DNA of 64,000 nucleotides, taken from positions 43,032,605 through 43,096,604 of the forward strand of contig NC_072494.1 of assembly GCF_027574615.1 (NCBI RefSeq), given 5' to 3'. The position numbers and the translations under genes were made by a program. Numbering within the stretch: the first letter of the stretch is position 1; the number at the start of each line of letters is the position of its first letter. Positions 10,830-21,400 of the stretch are shown here, piece after piece. This DNA is from Eptesicus fuscus (lineage: Eukaryota; Chordata; Mammalia; Chiroptera; Vespertilionidae). The notes below the pieces were generated by a model. It saw only the letters and a list, made by a program, of their open reading frames with translations, had not been told where the DNA came from and did not search any database.

Positions 10830-11258
10830 GGACAGCTGGGAGTGGGCACGGGGGGGGCTTCCAGGTGGACACAGGGGGGGGCTCCCAGGTGTGGGTGCAG
10901 GGGAGTACCCAGGTGGGCACAGGGAGGGCTCCCAGGTGTGGGTACAGAGGAGTACCCAGGTGTGGGCACAGGGTTCCCAGGTGTGGGTGCAGGAGGGTTC
11001 CCAGGTGTGGGTGCAGGAGGGCTCCCAGGTGTGGGTGCAGGAGGGTTCCCAGGTGTGGGTGCTGGAGGGCTCCCAGGTGTGGGTGCAGGAGGGTTCCCAG
11101 GTGTGGGTGCAGGAGGGTTCCCAGGTGTGGGCACAGGGTTCCCAGGTGTGGGTGCAGGAGGGTTCCCAGCTGTGGGTGCAGGAGGGTTCCCAGGTGTGGG
11201 TGCAGGAGGGTTCCCAGGTGTGGGTGCAGGAGGGCTCCCAGGTGTGGGTGCAGGGAGA
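10830..11258. repeat. Minisatellite, 24-bp unit, about 17 copies
   Basis: Tandem units built on cccaggtgtgggtgcaggag followed by ggtt or ggct. The 5' part (10830-10970) is more diverged and includes shorter units with gggcacaggg. A shortened gggcacagggtt variant occurs at about 10964 and 11130, again suggesting a multi-unit copy step. The unit length is a multiple of three, so long His/Pro/Thr-rich minus frames and Gly/Val-rich plus frames run through it. They have no support as genes. Confidence 0.93.
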
Positions 11259-12249
11259 GAGCATGAACTTGTGCACTCAACATGGGAAGACTTGGGAGTT
11301 TTATCTTCCTACTTGTCCATTAAATTTCTATGTGTCTTTAATTTTCACAGGTTCTCTCTTATTCCCTGACTCGTAATTTGTTATGACATCCTGTGGGAAA
11401 TTTATTAATGAATATACTAGTCGTCCCTTATCTCTCTGAAGCTATTAACTGTGAAAGGCGGTTGAAGCTTTTTCTTCTCTGCGTTTGTCTTGGTTTTTAT
11501 GAAGTCCTTTGTTTTCTATCCTTGATTCTGGCCCATCTTTAATATTGGATGCTTCTTATGAAACTCTGGGTGACCTTTGATCGCTCGCTTATGAGAGGGA
11601 GGCATTGGAAAGTCAGCAGAAGCTCCGTGGGCCTGGGCAGGCTGCTGGCGGTGGTGGCGGCGGGCGCGGCTTTCACAGAAGGTTTCTGGGCCTCAGTGTC
11701 TCTGAGCGCTGAGAATGGAGTTGCCGTGTCCTGCCTGAGGCGCTGGGCTGTCTGCATTTGATGTGGACGTGGTGACAGGAGTGGGGGGCCTGGAGCGTTT
11801 CAGGGTTCAGAGTGAACACCTTTCCTTGTTCCCCTTTCTCTGAATGGCCCCTCCTCTCCTTTCTCTGATGAGGCTGGCATCCGCTTCCCTGGCACCACTC
11901 TGCCTCCCTGCCCAGGGAGTACAGCCTCCTACCTCTTGCCAGGATGTGGGACAGTAATCACCCCATGCCGGGAGGGCAAGGGCATCGAGGGCTAAGGGCT
12001 TCACACCCCATCCTGGTCCAGACCCGTCAGTCCCCCGATGCTCACTCAGAGGCAGGGCCTCTCTAGGGCTGGAGCAGGACCTGAGCACCTGCTCCAGGCC
12101 CCGCTCGAAGGCTCAGGCGCCGAATGCTTTGCTCTGCGGAGTCCCAGCGGGCTGTCATGTTCTTCCTTCCCAAACGTTACCTCCACATTGTACCTGGGAC
12201 CAGGCCCTGCTCTCTTCTTTACAGCTTGTGGTTTATTGCTTATTAAAAA
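11259..12249. other. Unique noncoding DNA
   Basis: The first 250 bases (11270-11540) are AT-richer than the flanks; the remainder is mixed. No gene or element recognised. The 72-codon minus and 70-codon plus frames near 11540-11760 overlap each other and show no family motif. Confidence 0.4.
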
Positions 12250-12895
12250 CTAGAGGCCTGGTGCACGGAATTTGTGCATGGGGTGTGTATGTGTGTGTCC
12301 CTCAGTCCAGCCTGCACCCTCTCCAATCTGGGACCCCTCGAGGGATGTCCGACTTCCCGTTTAGGCCCGATCCTGGTAGGATTGGGCCTAAACGGGAAGT
12401 CGGACATCCCTCTCACAATCCAGGACTGCTGGCATCCAACCACTTGCCTGCCTGCCTTCCTGATTGCCCCTAACCGCTTCTGCCTGCCAGCCTGATCACC
12501 CCCTAACCACTCCCCTGCCAGCCTGATTGATGCCTAACTGCTCCCCTGCCAGCCGATTGCCCCCAACTTCCCTCCTCTGCCGGCCTGGTCACCCCTAACT
12601 GCCCTCCCCTGCCAGCCTGATCACCCCTAACTGCCCTTCCCTGCAGGCCCGGTTGCCCCCAACTTCCCTCCTCTGCTGGCCTGGTCACCCCTAACTGCTC
12701 TCTCCTGCAGGCTTGATTGCCCCCAACTGCCCTCCCTTGCAGGCCTGGTCCCTCCCAACTGCCCTCCCCTGCTGGCCATCTTGTGATGGCCATCTTGTGT
12801 CCACATGGGGGCAGCCATCTTTGACCACATGGGGGCAGCCATCTTGTGTGTTAGAGTGATGGTCAATTTGCATATTACTCTTTTATTAGATAGGA
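12250..12895 (-). mobile_element. Non-autonomous HeliBat-type Helitron
   Basis: Read on the minus strand the element begins tcctatctaataaaagagta and ends ...ggcctctag (plus strand starts ctagaggcctggtgcac). It lies between A (12249) and T (12896), the normal A^T Helitron target without target duplication. The 3' end has a short hairpin (gtgcac...gtgcac) before CTAG. The interior holds a perfect 27-nt inverted repeat (12342-12368 with 12384-12410) and a degenerate array of about 40-50 bp units with cccctaactgccctcccctg. No replicase-helicase is encoded, so it depended on an autonomous partner elsewhere. Confidence 0.9.
12342..12410. repeat. Perfect 27-bp-arm palindrome in Helitron
   Basis: Arms 12342-12368 and 12384-12410 are exactly complementary, with a 15-nt loop (gatcctggtaggatt). 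The arm starts gggatgtccgacttcccg. The same structure with different arm sequence occurs in the Helitrons at 37452-37520 and 48944-49040. Confidence 0.97.
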
Positions 12896-12905
12896 TATCC
12901 CATGT

Positions 12906-13072
12906 GGCCCTCGCTGGTTTTGCTCAGTGGATAGAGCATCAGCCTGTGGACGGGAAGGTCCCAGGTTCAATTCCGGTCAAGGGCCCATGCCCGGGTTGTG
13001 GGCTCGATCCCCAGTAGGGGGAGTACAGGAGGCATCTGAGCTGTGATTCTCTCTCATCATCTCTGAAACTGG
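12906..13072 (+). mobile_element. VES SINE (tRNA-derived)
   Basis: The head ggccctcgctggttttgctc, A-box-like gctcagtggatagagcatc and B-box-like ggttcaattcc followed by the tcaagggc...tgcccgggttgtgggctcgat block are typical of vesper-bat VES SINEs. It is not a functional tRNA gene. A normal A-rich tail does not follow directly. An 11-bp direct repeat atatcccatgt occurs just before it (12895-12905) and again at 13507-13517, so the original insertion may have been longer. Confidence 0.9.
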
Positions 13073-13209
13073 AGAGGAGGGAGCCCGATTCCTCGCGGGG
13101 CCGGGAGATTCCACCTTCGGCCGTGGGCTATGTTATTGCTGGGCACTGTCGCCCCGAATCTGGTTACTGCTCACTTGTGTTTGTGTTCCACACCCTGCAC
13201 GACAGCAGC

Positions 13210-13500
13210 TTCGCAGCGTGCCCTCTCGCACCCTGGGACCCCTCGGGGGATGTCGGGGAGCCGGTTTCGGCCCAATCCCCACAGGCCGGGCTGAGGCCCC
13301 ACCTGCTGGAGGGACCCTGCTTACTCGACAGATGCCCGTTGAGCCACACCACTGCCTAGGTGTGGCCAGCTGGGAAGGGACCGCAGGAGGTTGGCTCCAG
13401 GGCGTGTCTGGCCCGTTTTGCCCAGTCCCACCCCGCTGGCCACCTGCTAATTAATTTCCTTTCAATGTGCATGAATCCGAGAACCGGGGCAGGAGTACAT
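13210..13500 (+). mobile_element. Degenerate Helitron-like pieces
   Basis: At 13226-13290 gggacccctcgggggatgtc and ggtttcggccc resemble the left palindrome arm region of the Helitron at 12250-12895. At 13448-13497 taattaatttcctttcaatg plus gtgcatgaatccgag resembles, in the forward direction, the subterminal region of the Helitron at 39361-40409, with a decayed CTAG end near 13500. These are short and diverged and may be two separate relics. Confidence 0.45.
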
Positions 13501-13517
13501 ATATCAATATCCCATGT

Positions 13518-13980
13518 AACTCTAGGGGAGTTTGGGGAGAGGCAGAGATAAAAACCTGCAGTCATCTTCCAACCTTCACTGGAGACTGTCCGCCATGTTA
13601 ACCCTTTCTGGTTACCCTCACACATCCGGAGAAGGCACCGGGTCCCCTCCCGGCTGGTGTCTGCCCACAGCACAGATCAGTGCTCTCACTGCCTCCAGCT
13701 CCGACCACTAAATGGATTAAAATATAAGACCCACACGAGTGAGGGTTGTTTGTTGCCCTGTGCTGAGGTGACAACAGAAACCACAGCCATGAGGACGTGG
13801 CCCTGGTGTAGATGGTGATCTTCGGTTCCGGTTTCGGTCTCGACACGTCGGAGATTGGCGGGAATCCTTAAGAATAAAGACTGGCGCCCCATTCTCCTCC
13901 AGGAGGCCTCAGCTGGCCCAGTGCCCAGCCTTCTGGGCAGAGTCCAACCTCCTCCCACCCAACAGACACTCACTGTGTCT
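13518..13980. other. Unique noncoding DNA
   Basis: Nothing recognised. Both strands carry overlapping random open frames only. Confidence 0.4.
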
Positions 13981-13985
13981 CAGGG

Positions 13986-14113
13986 GGGACACTGGTCTCT
14001 GGGGTGGGGGGGACACTGGTCTCTGGGGTGTGGGGGACACTGGTCTCTGGGGTGAGGGACACTGGTCTCTGGGGTGAGGGGGACACTGGTCTCTGGGGTG
14101 TGGGGGACACTGG
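13986..14113. repeat. Minisatellite, 22-25 bp unit, 5 copies
   Basis: Five copies of gggacactggtctctggggt with a variable G-rich spacer, followed by a sixth truncated copy (ggggacactggatgctg). Spacing varies from 22 to 25 bases through the G run. Confidence 0.93.
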
Positions 14114-15439
14114 ATGCTGATGGCATTGGTTTCGGGTGGACACAGCTGCCTAATTACATCCTGTGGCACACGGATTCCGCCAGTTACCACACAACACACC
14201 GCCAAGCCGCGGCGCCCTCTGAGCCCAGGCTGAGCCCAGGCCTTGCTGACAGGAAGCTGTCAGGGCTCAGGGACCCTGTCAGGGGCTTTACATGCACATC
14301 TTGAATTTAAAATGCAAATGGCTTGAAGCCTCCTTTCCTTCCACATTGGAAAGGACAGTTCAGTGGGTAGAGAGGGTTTTCGTTCATATTTTACGAATCA
14401 CAGAGTTGTGACTCCCGTGGCGAGCACTCTCAGCCGCGTTAGAAATGCAGGAGGAGCCGGCCCACAGCCGCACTCCCTCCGCTCCCGGCTGGTGGGAAGC
14501 AGGAGGCGAACCGCCCGTCCATGCCGGCAAGTCAACACCTGTATTGAAACAGAGACGGTTCACAGGCCACAGGCCGGACCGGCCCCTCAGGCCGCACAGC
14601 CACAAAGGCCCACACCTGACCCAGGGGCGGGCGGGCCGAGTGCTGGAGGGGCCGGGGAGGCTGTAAGATGCGGGGGCGCCAGGAGCTGTGGGGGGGGGGG
14701 AGGGGGGGGCGGTGGCCAGAGCTGAGTGCCGGCTATGTCAGCTGAGTTTCAGGGCCCCGGTGAGCCAGCGCCGCAGGAAAGTGAAAGAGGATAGAGACTG
14801 AGGCGCTCTGCTCCGCTGTCCTGTGTCTCTCTCCTCCCCGCCGCCCCCGCCAGCCCCATTACCATCAAGTCTGTGTAAGTGGGACAGTAGCCAGGACGAG
14901 GCTGAGAGGAGGTCCCCTGGCCTACAGCCCGAGCGGCTGGTCTCCGTTTGACGCGGTCCGGCTCCCCTCCTGCGCTGTATTTGCCTTCCTCCCGCACGTC
15001 CCAGCCCGCGACGCGATGCGCACGCCCCGCCAGCAGAGCCAGTTCTCCAGTGGAGCTGGGCTGTGCGGAGCGGAGGCTGGCCTGGCCTGGGCCTCCTTCC
15101 TGCCTCCAGGCGACAAGCGCTCGGCCAGAGGGGCCCAGGGGCCCAGCACCAGGTGGACACAGAAATTACCTGAGGGGAGAGGGAGGGCGTGTCTGTGAAA
15201 CCAGAGACAGAATGTCGGACTGGGGCCTTACCAGTAGGATTTGTCCTCGGGGCCTGAAGTGCAGGTGCCATGCTGCCGGGGCGCTTGGGAGCGATGCTGG
15301 GCAGTCAGTCCCTGGAAGGAGTGAAGGGGGTCGGAGAGCACAGGTCGTGGCCACCCAGTTCAACGAGGAACCCCGGCTGGTCCTTCCTCGTGATCTGGCT
15401 GAGCCTAAGCCACGCGTCCGGCCTGTCCAGGCTGAAGGG
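14114..15439. other. Unique GC-rich DNA with G-run
   Basis: No gene recognised. A G-rich run (gggggggggg aggggggggc) lies at about 14690-14712 and is a likely length-variable site. The segment 14450-15110 is rich in CpG. No exon, splice or promoter structure can be supported from sequence alone. Confidence 0.4.
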
Positions 15440-16570
15440 TAGCACTGAGACTCTGAACTTTTAATTACTCTTTTCCCAATAAATAAAACAAAATTGGGAG
15501 GCAGGACTTGGATGGAATAACCAATCCACCGGATCATTGAACTGGTTTCAATCTTGTGGCCTCTTCAGAAGGGACTCCACAGCCTTGGTCGGAGCTGCAT
15601 GCCAACAGTCAACCCAATTTATTTTGTTTCCATTAAATTCAGTCCCCACCATATGTGCGATAATCGGTTACATACATGAGAGCACGCGGACACATATGCG
15701 CACAACACGCACTATTCTTCTTGTCAGGAAGTTCACATCTTTATGGAAGAAAGGGTTTGTGTACAAGGAAAAACTACAGAGCAATAATGCATTCATGACA
15801 AAATACTAGATTGAATAGTATTTCAAAATACTCCTCAGTGGCAAGATCTGTAGTCAAAGACAAGTTCTGTGGTGGAGGGATGCGAGAAACCAAAGCTGGA
15901 AAAGCTTAATGGAAATTGGCTCGAGTTAATAATTTGTCGATGGATGCACCTCGCAGCCTAACGCAGGCTTGATAATTTGACCAGCGTCGGTAATTTGAGA
16001 TGAAAAGTGACATGGATCCATCAGAAAGTGTAGTTTTGAAAAACTTGTCAAATTATGCTTTATTTAAAGTTCTTGTCTTTAAAAAATATCTTTCACATAT
16101 GGAACTATTTACTTTTATTAAAATTATGCTTGGAAAACTGATTTTTTCAAATTTATCTTGATTTTTAAGGGTAAGTTAAATGTAATTTCCTAAATAACAT
16201 AATTGTAGGAAAATTGATTGAATGGCACTTAATGGATTTTGCTCACTGAGATAATTAAACGGTAATTGCTTAATAATGTCAAATTATTGTCTGCTGTATA
16301 CAATTATTAATTCCATACAAAGAAGAATGGAATAGTTTATTCTTTTTTGGCAACTGCAATGATTGAATAAATCATTTAATAGCATCCAATTAATTGTGTT
16401 CTATTCAATGATAAGATGATAACTGACTGAAAAGTAATAGCTGAATTTGGTCTACGCCCTTGGTAAGCAGTACAGCATGGAACAGAAATTTATATGAAAT
16501 TCAGAAAAGGGACGCATGCCAAATGCATCCGTACATATCAGTAAGTTGCTGAAGTTAATTTATTATTGAT
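15440..16570. other. AT-rich, TAAT-rich island; candidate conserved noncoding element
   Basis: About 1.1 kb of low-GC sequence sits between GC-rich flanks and contains no repeat that I recognise. It has many TAAT/ATTA cores (for example taattaattccat, caattattaattcc, gcatccaattaattg) and long runs without any decayed-transposon look. Such sequence is typical of homeodomain-rich distal enhancers near developmental genes. This is inference from composition only: conservation cannot be tested here, and it could be unrecognised old repeat. Confidence 0.35.
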
Positions 16571-17104
16571 ATTTCATAAGCCCCGCTGGCCCTCCTGTGC
16601 AGCGAAGCGGCCCTCCCATCACGTGGCGTGCAGTCCTCCCTGACTCCAGGGCTCAGGACCCATCACCGCTGAGGAGCCTTCATGCTCTGGGCAGAGAGGT
16701 GTCTCCCGCAGGCTCTCTTCCTTCCACATGGGAAACGCCCACCCCCCTTCACTCACAGCCCGCCCTTGGTAACGGCTGCTCAGAGACCCCTGGAGCTGGG
16801 ATGGATCGGAAAACACGTCCAGTGGGGGCGCTGTCCCAGGGGCAGGCACGCATCTCCTCCTGGGGGTCAGCGCATCCTGGGGGCCTCGGCCAGAGGGCAA
16901 GGATCCGTGCACTCGGCGGGCAGCAGGAACTTCCTGTGCAGTAGCCGATGGTGTCCGGGAGGACAGGATAGAAAAGGATGAGGAAAAAGCAGCAGAGCTA
17001 ACGGGGAGGAGATGAAGATAAACAAAAACGGTGTGTTGTTGGAGCATATTCCAGTCGTCTGGTGAACATGAACTCTATGTATCCATAGATAAGATTGAGA
17101 TAGA
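16571..17104. other. Unique noncoding DNA
   Basis: GC-rich 16575-16980, then mixed. Overlapping frames on both strands (115 and 142 codons) have no recognisable domain. Confidence 0.4.
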
Positions 17105-17192
17105 TGATAGGTAGGTAGGTGGCTAGGTAGGTAGATGATAGGTAGATAGCTAGGTAGGTAGATGATAGATAGATATAGATAGATAGATAGAG

Positions 17193-17231
<39 letters not shown>

Positions 17232-17232
17232 A
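17105..17232. repeat. (GATA)n microsatellite with GGTA variants
   Basis: GATA repeats, pure over about 17190-17232, preceded by a mixed TAGG/TAGA region (ataggtaggtaggtggctag). The minus strand shows a Tyr/Leu/Ser-rich open frame that is a repeat artefact. Confidence 0.95.
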
Positions 17233-18191
17233 AGGGAGATATGGTGGGTGGATGGATGGATGAATTTTTTAGGATTCTTTGATTGGACACATAAGAAAAC
17301 ACCCTCTCTACCAAATACTATGGTGGCAAAATGCAGGCAAAGAAAATACCACATTTTGCGGGCCTAAAATAAATTTTGCATTTGGACTTCAGAATTTTTA
17401 ATGAGTATCTTCACTTTAAAGTTAAATATGTTACGGAAGGAAATCAGAATTTAAATAATCTTCCGTAACCAGCCAATACATCTCTACCAAGTCATGAGGA
17501 GGTATAAACTCACAACTTTTTGTCTGGCTTTCTGGAATTTTCTTTGGGGGAGGGGGGATCAGGAGGCTGTAATAGCAGTTGTAAAAAGTTACACAAAAAA
17601 TCATCAAAAAATAATATCATGCTTTTTATTGTAAAATATAGCTTGCCTACCAAACTAATTCTTTTCCACAGATGAATGATTTCTGTTGAGTGTTTGCACC
17701 ATGTATTTAGCTCACCTGCACGTGACGGGGCGGCCGCTGTGGCCTGCGGGACAGTGGCTGGTGGAGTCCGGAAGGACTTCGGACACTGCAGGGAGCCAGT
17801 GTGTCCAGAGAACAGTCCCGGAGTACGAGGCTGAGAACAAGGCGTCCGCGTCTTTGCTTCGCAGTCGATGAAGGCAGCGGCGCAGGAGGGCACAGGTGAC
17901 TCCGTGACGGCAGCACTTAAGGTTGGTGATTGGGGGGAAAGTTCAAAAACGGTAAGACGGTGAGTCCACTGCCCGTCTATAAACACTGTCGCGGTTACTT
18001 GGTGACCTTGTCGGCCTCCTCCTCTTCGCCCCGGGAAAGTCGCATAAATCCATCTTGGCACAAGCGTGCCCATGTGCACCTGCGCCGTCACACGTCATTG
18101 AAGACCATCATTGGGATGACTCACATGATACTCAGCACCATTCCCTGACGCTCACTATACACATTACGTGGGGATGAGATAAAAAATAACA
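17233..18191. other. Unique noncoding DNA with a 10-bp hairpin
   Basis: AT-rich to about 17700, then GC-rich. An exact inverted repeat (gttacggaag at 17430-17439, cttccgtaac at 17460-17469) brackets a 20-nt AT-rich loop. No gene recognised. Confidence 0.4.
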
Positions 18192-18201
18192 AATAACTGC
18201 T

Positions 18202-18484
18202 CATTGCCCTGGCTGGTGTGGCTCGATGGTTAGAACCTTGGCCCATGCACCTAAGGGTCTTGGGTGCGATTCCCAGTCAAGGGCATGTACCTAGGTTGCA
18301 GATTTGATCCCCAGCCCCAGTCAGGGTGCATGTGGGAGGCAACCGATCAATGTGTCTCTCTCACATGGATGTTTCCCTGCCCCCTCTCGCTTCCCTCCCT
18401 CTCTTCTGCTCTCTCTAAAAAAAATCAATGGAAAAAGTATCCTGTGGTGAGGATTAAAATAATAATAATAATAATAATAGTAAT
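18202..18484 (+). mobile_element. VES SINE with (AAT)n tail
   Basis: The head gccctggctggtgtggctc, B-box-like gggtgcgattcc, and the block ccaggttgcag/tgatccccag and caaccgatcaatgtgtctct identify a VES SINE. The A-rich tail has become an AAT trinucleotide repeat (18455-18488). A target duplication aataactgct is present at 18192-18201 and 18485-18494. Confidence 0.92.
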
Positions 18485-18488
18485 AATA
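18455..18488. repeat. (AAT)n microsatellite on SINE tail
   Basis: Eleven AAT units with one AGT interruption, directly continuing the A-rich tail of the VES SINE. Confidence 0.93.
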
Positions 18489-18494
18489 ACTGCT

Positions 18495-21400
18495 TAATTC
18501 TTGGCTCCATGCTTTGAAATTAAGGCTACACACATAATCCTTTGTGCTCTTCTTACTTACCTTGGAATTTCGCGGACTCTAACTCAGTCATTGACTGTAT
18601 TTTTTAATGCTCACCGTGGGCCCAACACTGTTCTGCAAGCCTGAATGTGGCCAGAGGAGCCTGTGCCACCACGTCACGTGACCAGCTTTCAGAAGGGCCA
18701 CAATCCTCTTTGCCGGACACATGAAGCCTGGACTCCTGGTGGTTACCCCGCAGGCGCGTCCTCCCCTCGGGGCGGAGGCTCGGGGAGCTCAGGGAGGACC
18801 ACGAGGAGGGACCGCTGAGGACATGGAACTGTATTCTTCAGGGCAAAGTGTTCACGTGAGGGGACCAGCCAGACGGGCAGGTAACAGACTGGGTGAGACC
18901 GGAAAGCATCTTCTGGAAGGCAGAGAGAGGGCGGGCTCTGAAATGAGGAGGCCGTGGAAGTGGAAGGAGAAGTCACGGTGGAGACACTGCAGAGTGAGAA
19001 CCAGAACGGGACCCCCACATGGAGCATTAGTGAGCGGGCGGAAAGGGCGGACGCATTGTTTTAAAAGCCGGTTCTTCTCTTCCTGCCGGGGTGGGGGGAG
19101 GGCGTTCTTCACCCATGAATGTGTCACTGTCACCAGACAGCTTGGTGCTACGCGTGTCCCGTAAAACACCCGGCGTCCATTAAACAAAGTGCTCGTGGTA
19201 AATGCCTTCCTTGTGAGACCTGCGCCCTAGCCCAGCCATTAGTGGGACAGAGCGCTAATGAGGGGGCCGCGCGGCTCCCGAGCGGCTGACCTCCCTCCGC
19301 AGAGCAGGGCCCATTACGCTGCGATGATAAATCACGCTCTCCTCCCGTGTCCCAGCAGAGTCCTTGCGGAATGCATAAACGCGCCGCAGGGAGCGGGAGC
19401 ACGCAGGCGGCCAGAGCGGCGGAGGGAGAGCGGGGCAGACACCCTCGGGTGGGACTAACACCATAAATGCGCCCTAAGTGTGTGTCTGCATATTTGCACC
19501 TTGTGGATCTGTGGCGTCACCCCAGAGGGCGACATGGCCACAGAAAGCGTGCACTTGCTCTCGGGCACGGGGGCCCCTGAGGGTTAGGACACAGGACACC
19601 TCGGCGGGTGTCGCATTTACCACGGAGATGCTCTCTCCGGCTGCTGCACATTCAGAGGCAAACTAATCGATAAGCGGATAACTGAGCTGATCATCTACTT
19701 TGCTCAGCAGCCTTTCGGCTTCCCCGGCGAGCCCTTCCCACGTCACAGGCGTTGACTTTCAGGGAAAACGTTTGCTGGGCTCCCCCCTTGACGCGGGGGT
19801 CAGGAACCACCACTGCGCAGGTGGAGGCAGCCCTGCTGGCGGGACAGCGGCGCCTCGTGGCTGTTGCCAAGGACGGCTCTCGCATCAGCACAGCGCCGCC
19901 TTCCGGGACCTTTGCCTCTGTGACTAGGACACAGGAGCCCGACCTTGAGGTGACATTCAGAGCTCTGGGCAGAGGGCCCTGTCCGTGGAACAGGCTCAGT
20001 GTGGAAGCCGACAGGAACCCCTGGGCCGGGTCAAGGGCGCAGACTCGAACAGGGAGCCGTCCCGTTGTCTGTGGAGCAGGGGCTCCCAGGAGCACCTGGG
20101 CTCTGTCTGCCGGCTCAGAACAGCAGACTCCGCCTTCGACTTCCATCTGCTCGACGGCATCCTCCGCGTATGAGGCCACATCTCCCACCAGGGACCATCG
20201 GCTTGGCTCTTCTGACGTGTTCTTGCACTTCACTTCTCCGTCCAGTGGTGCCTGGTATGAACCCCATGGTCTCTGGCCCCCCAGCCCCTGTCCGCGAGGG
20301 GACACCGGAGGGTGGGGAGGGGTGCTGGGCCCAAGGACACTGCCCCCGAAGGAAGCCCCTTTGTTCGCCGCTCTTTGTGTCTCGCCCTGTTTAAACTTCT
20401 AGTGGGGACTTGGATGTTGTCTGCAAGTGTCCCCTCGTCCCATCTGGGGGCGCTGGGACGAAGCTGTCACCTCTCTCCTGCGGATGTGACTGCGGAAGCC
20501 TCCGGCTGTTGGAGCTGTGGCAGCCACTGGAGCCACAGGGAGCCGGGCTCACCGCCCCTCAGCATCGGACGCCCCACAGCGGGGCATGTGGACATGGACG
20601 GGAAGCAAGTGGGTGTGGCTCCATGTCAGGCTTGCCTGGAGCCAGCTTCCTTCTGGACATGTCCATCACATGAGGCATTATGTTAAATTTGAGACCAATT
20701 TGAGTCAGATTTTCTGTTGTTCACAAATGCACGCACATCGGCTGGTGAAGGCGGTTTGTGCTGCCGGCTTCACTGTGGTTTTGGTGAAGAACTGGCACAC
20801 GCCTGGCCTACGATTGTAAATAGTATGTGAATTGGCCATGTGCTCTACCCACAAGAAAAGAGGAACTGACATTTCGAAGTGCATATTCCAAAATCATTGG
20901 CCCATTTATTTTTCCTCCATCAGGCATCCAGCTAACTGAAATTATACTTCCCTCATAGTCGACATCCAATGCTGCTATGACACCTGCCTTTCCTATTTTC
21001 TCACGAAGATTGTTTTCCGCGTTCCTCCTCCTGCTCGCTCTTCTCCGTGATTGCTTCTGGGCTGCCCCACGCGCCGCCCGCGGGGTACGGACACGCCCTG
21101 TGTTCCTGTGAGAGCCAGCGCGCCGTGGCGGGAGGGACAGAGCGTGTCTGGCTGCAGCTGAGGAATTCCTCCCAGATGCTGATTTATGCCTCACGATTTT
21201 CAAATCTCTCCGCTAGTGCTTCCATCAAGAGCCACTCTATATGTACAAAGTATTCATTTTTTTCTAATAACCCGGCCGCTTTTGGACCAGACGTCAGTTC
21301 AGTAGCTCATCATTCCGGAGCCGTCCTGATCTCCGTCCTCCTGATGTATCAGCGGACTCGCTCTCTCTCTGCCTTTCTTCCGGGATGTATTTGGGAAAGA

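Noticed and set aside
10167..11276. 369-codon His/Thr/Pro-rich minus frame
   Set aside because: It arises from the 24-bp minisatellite (period divisible by three) and GC-rich flank; no family motif.
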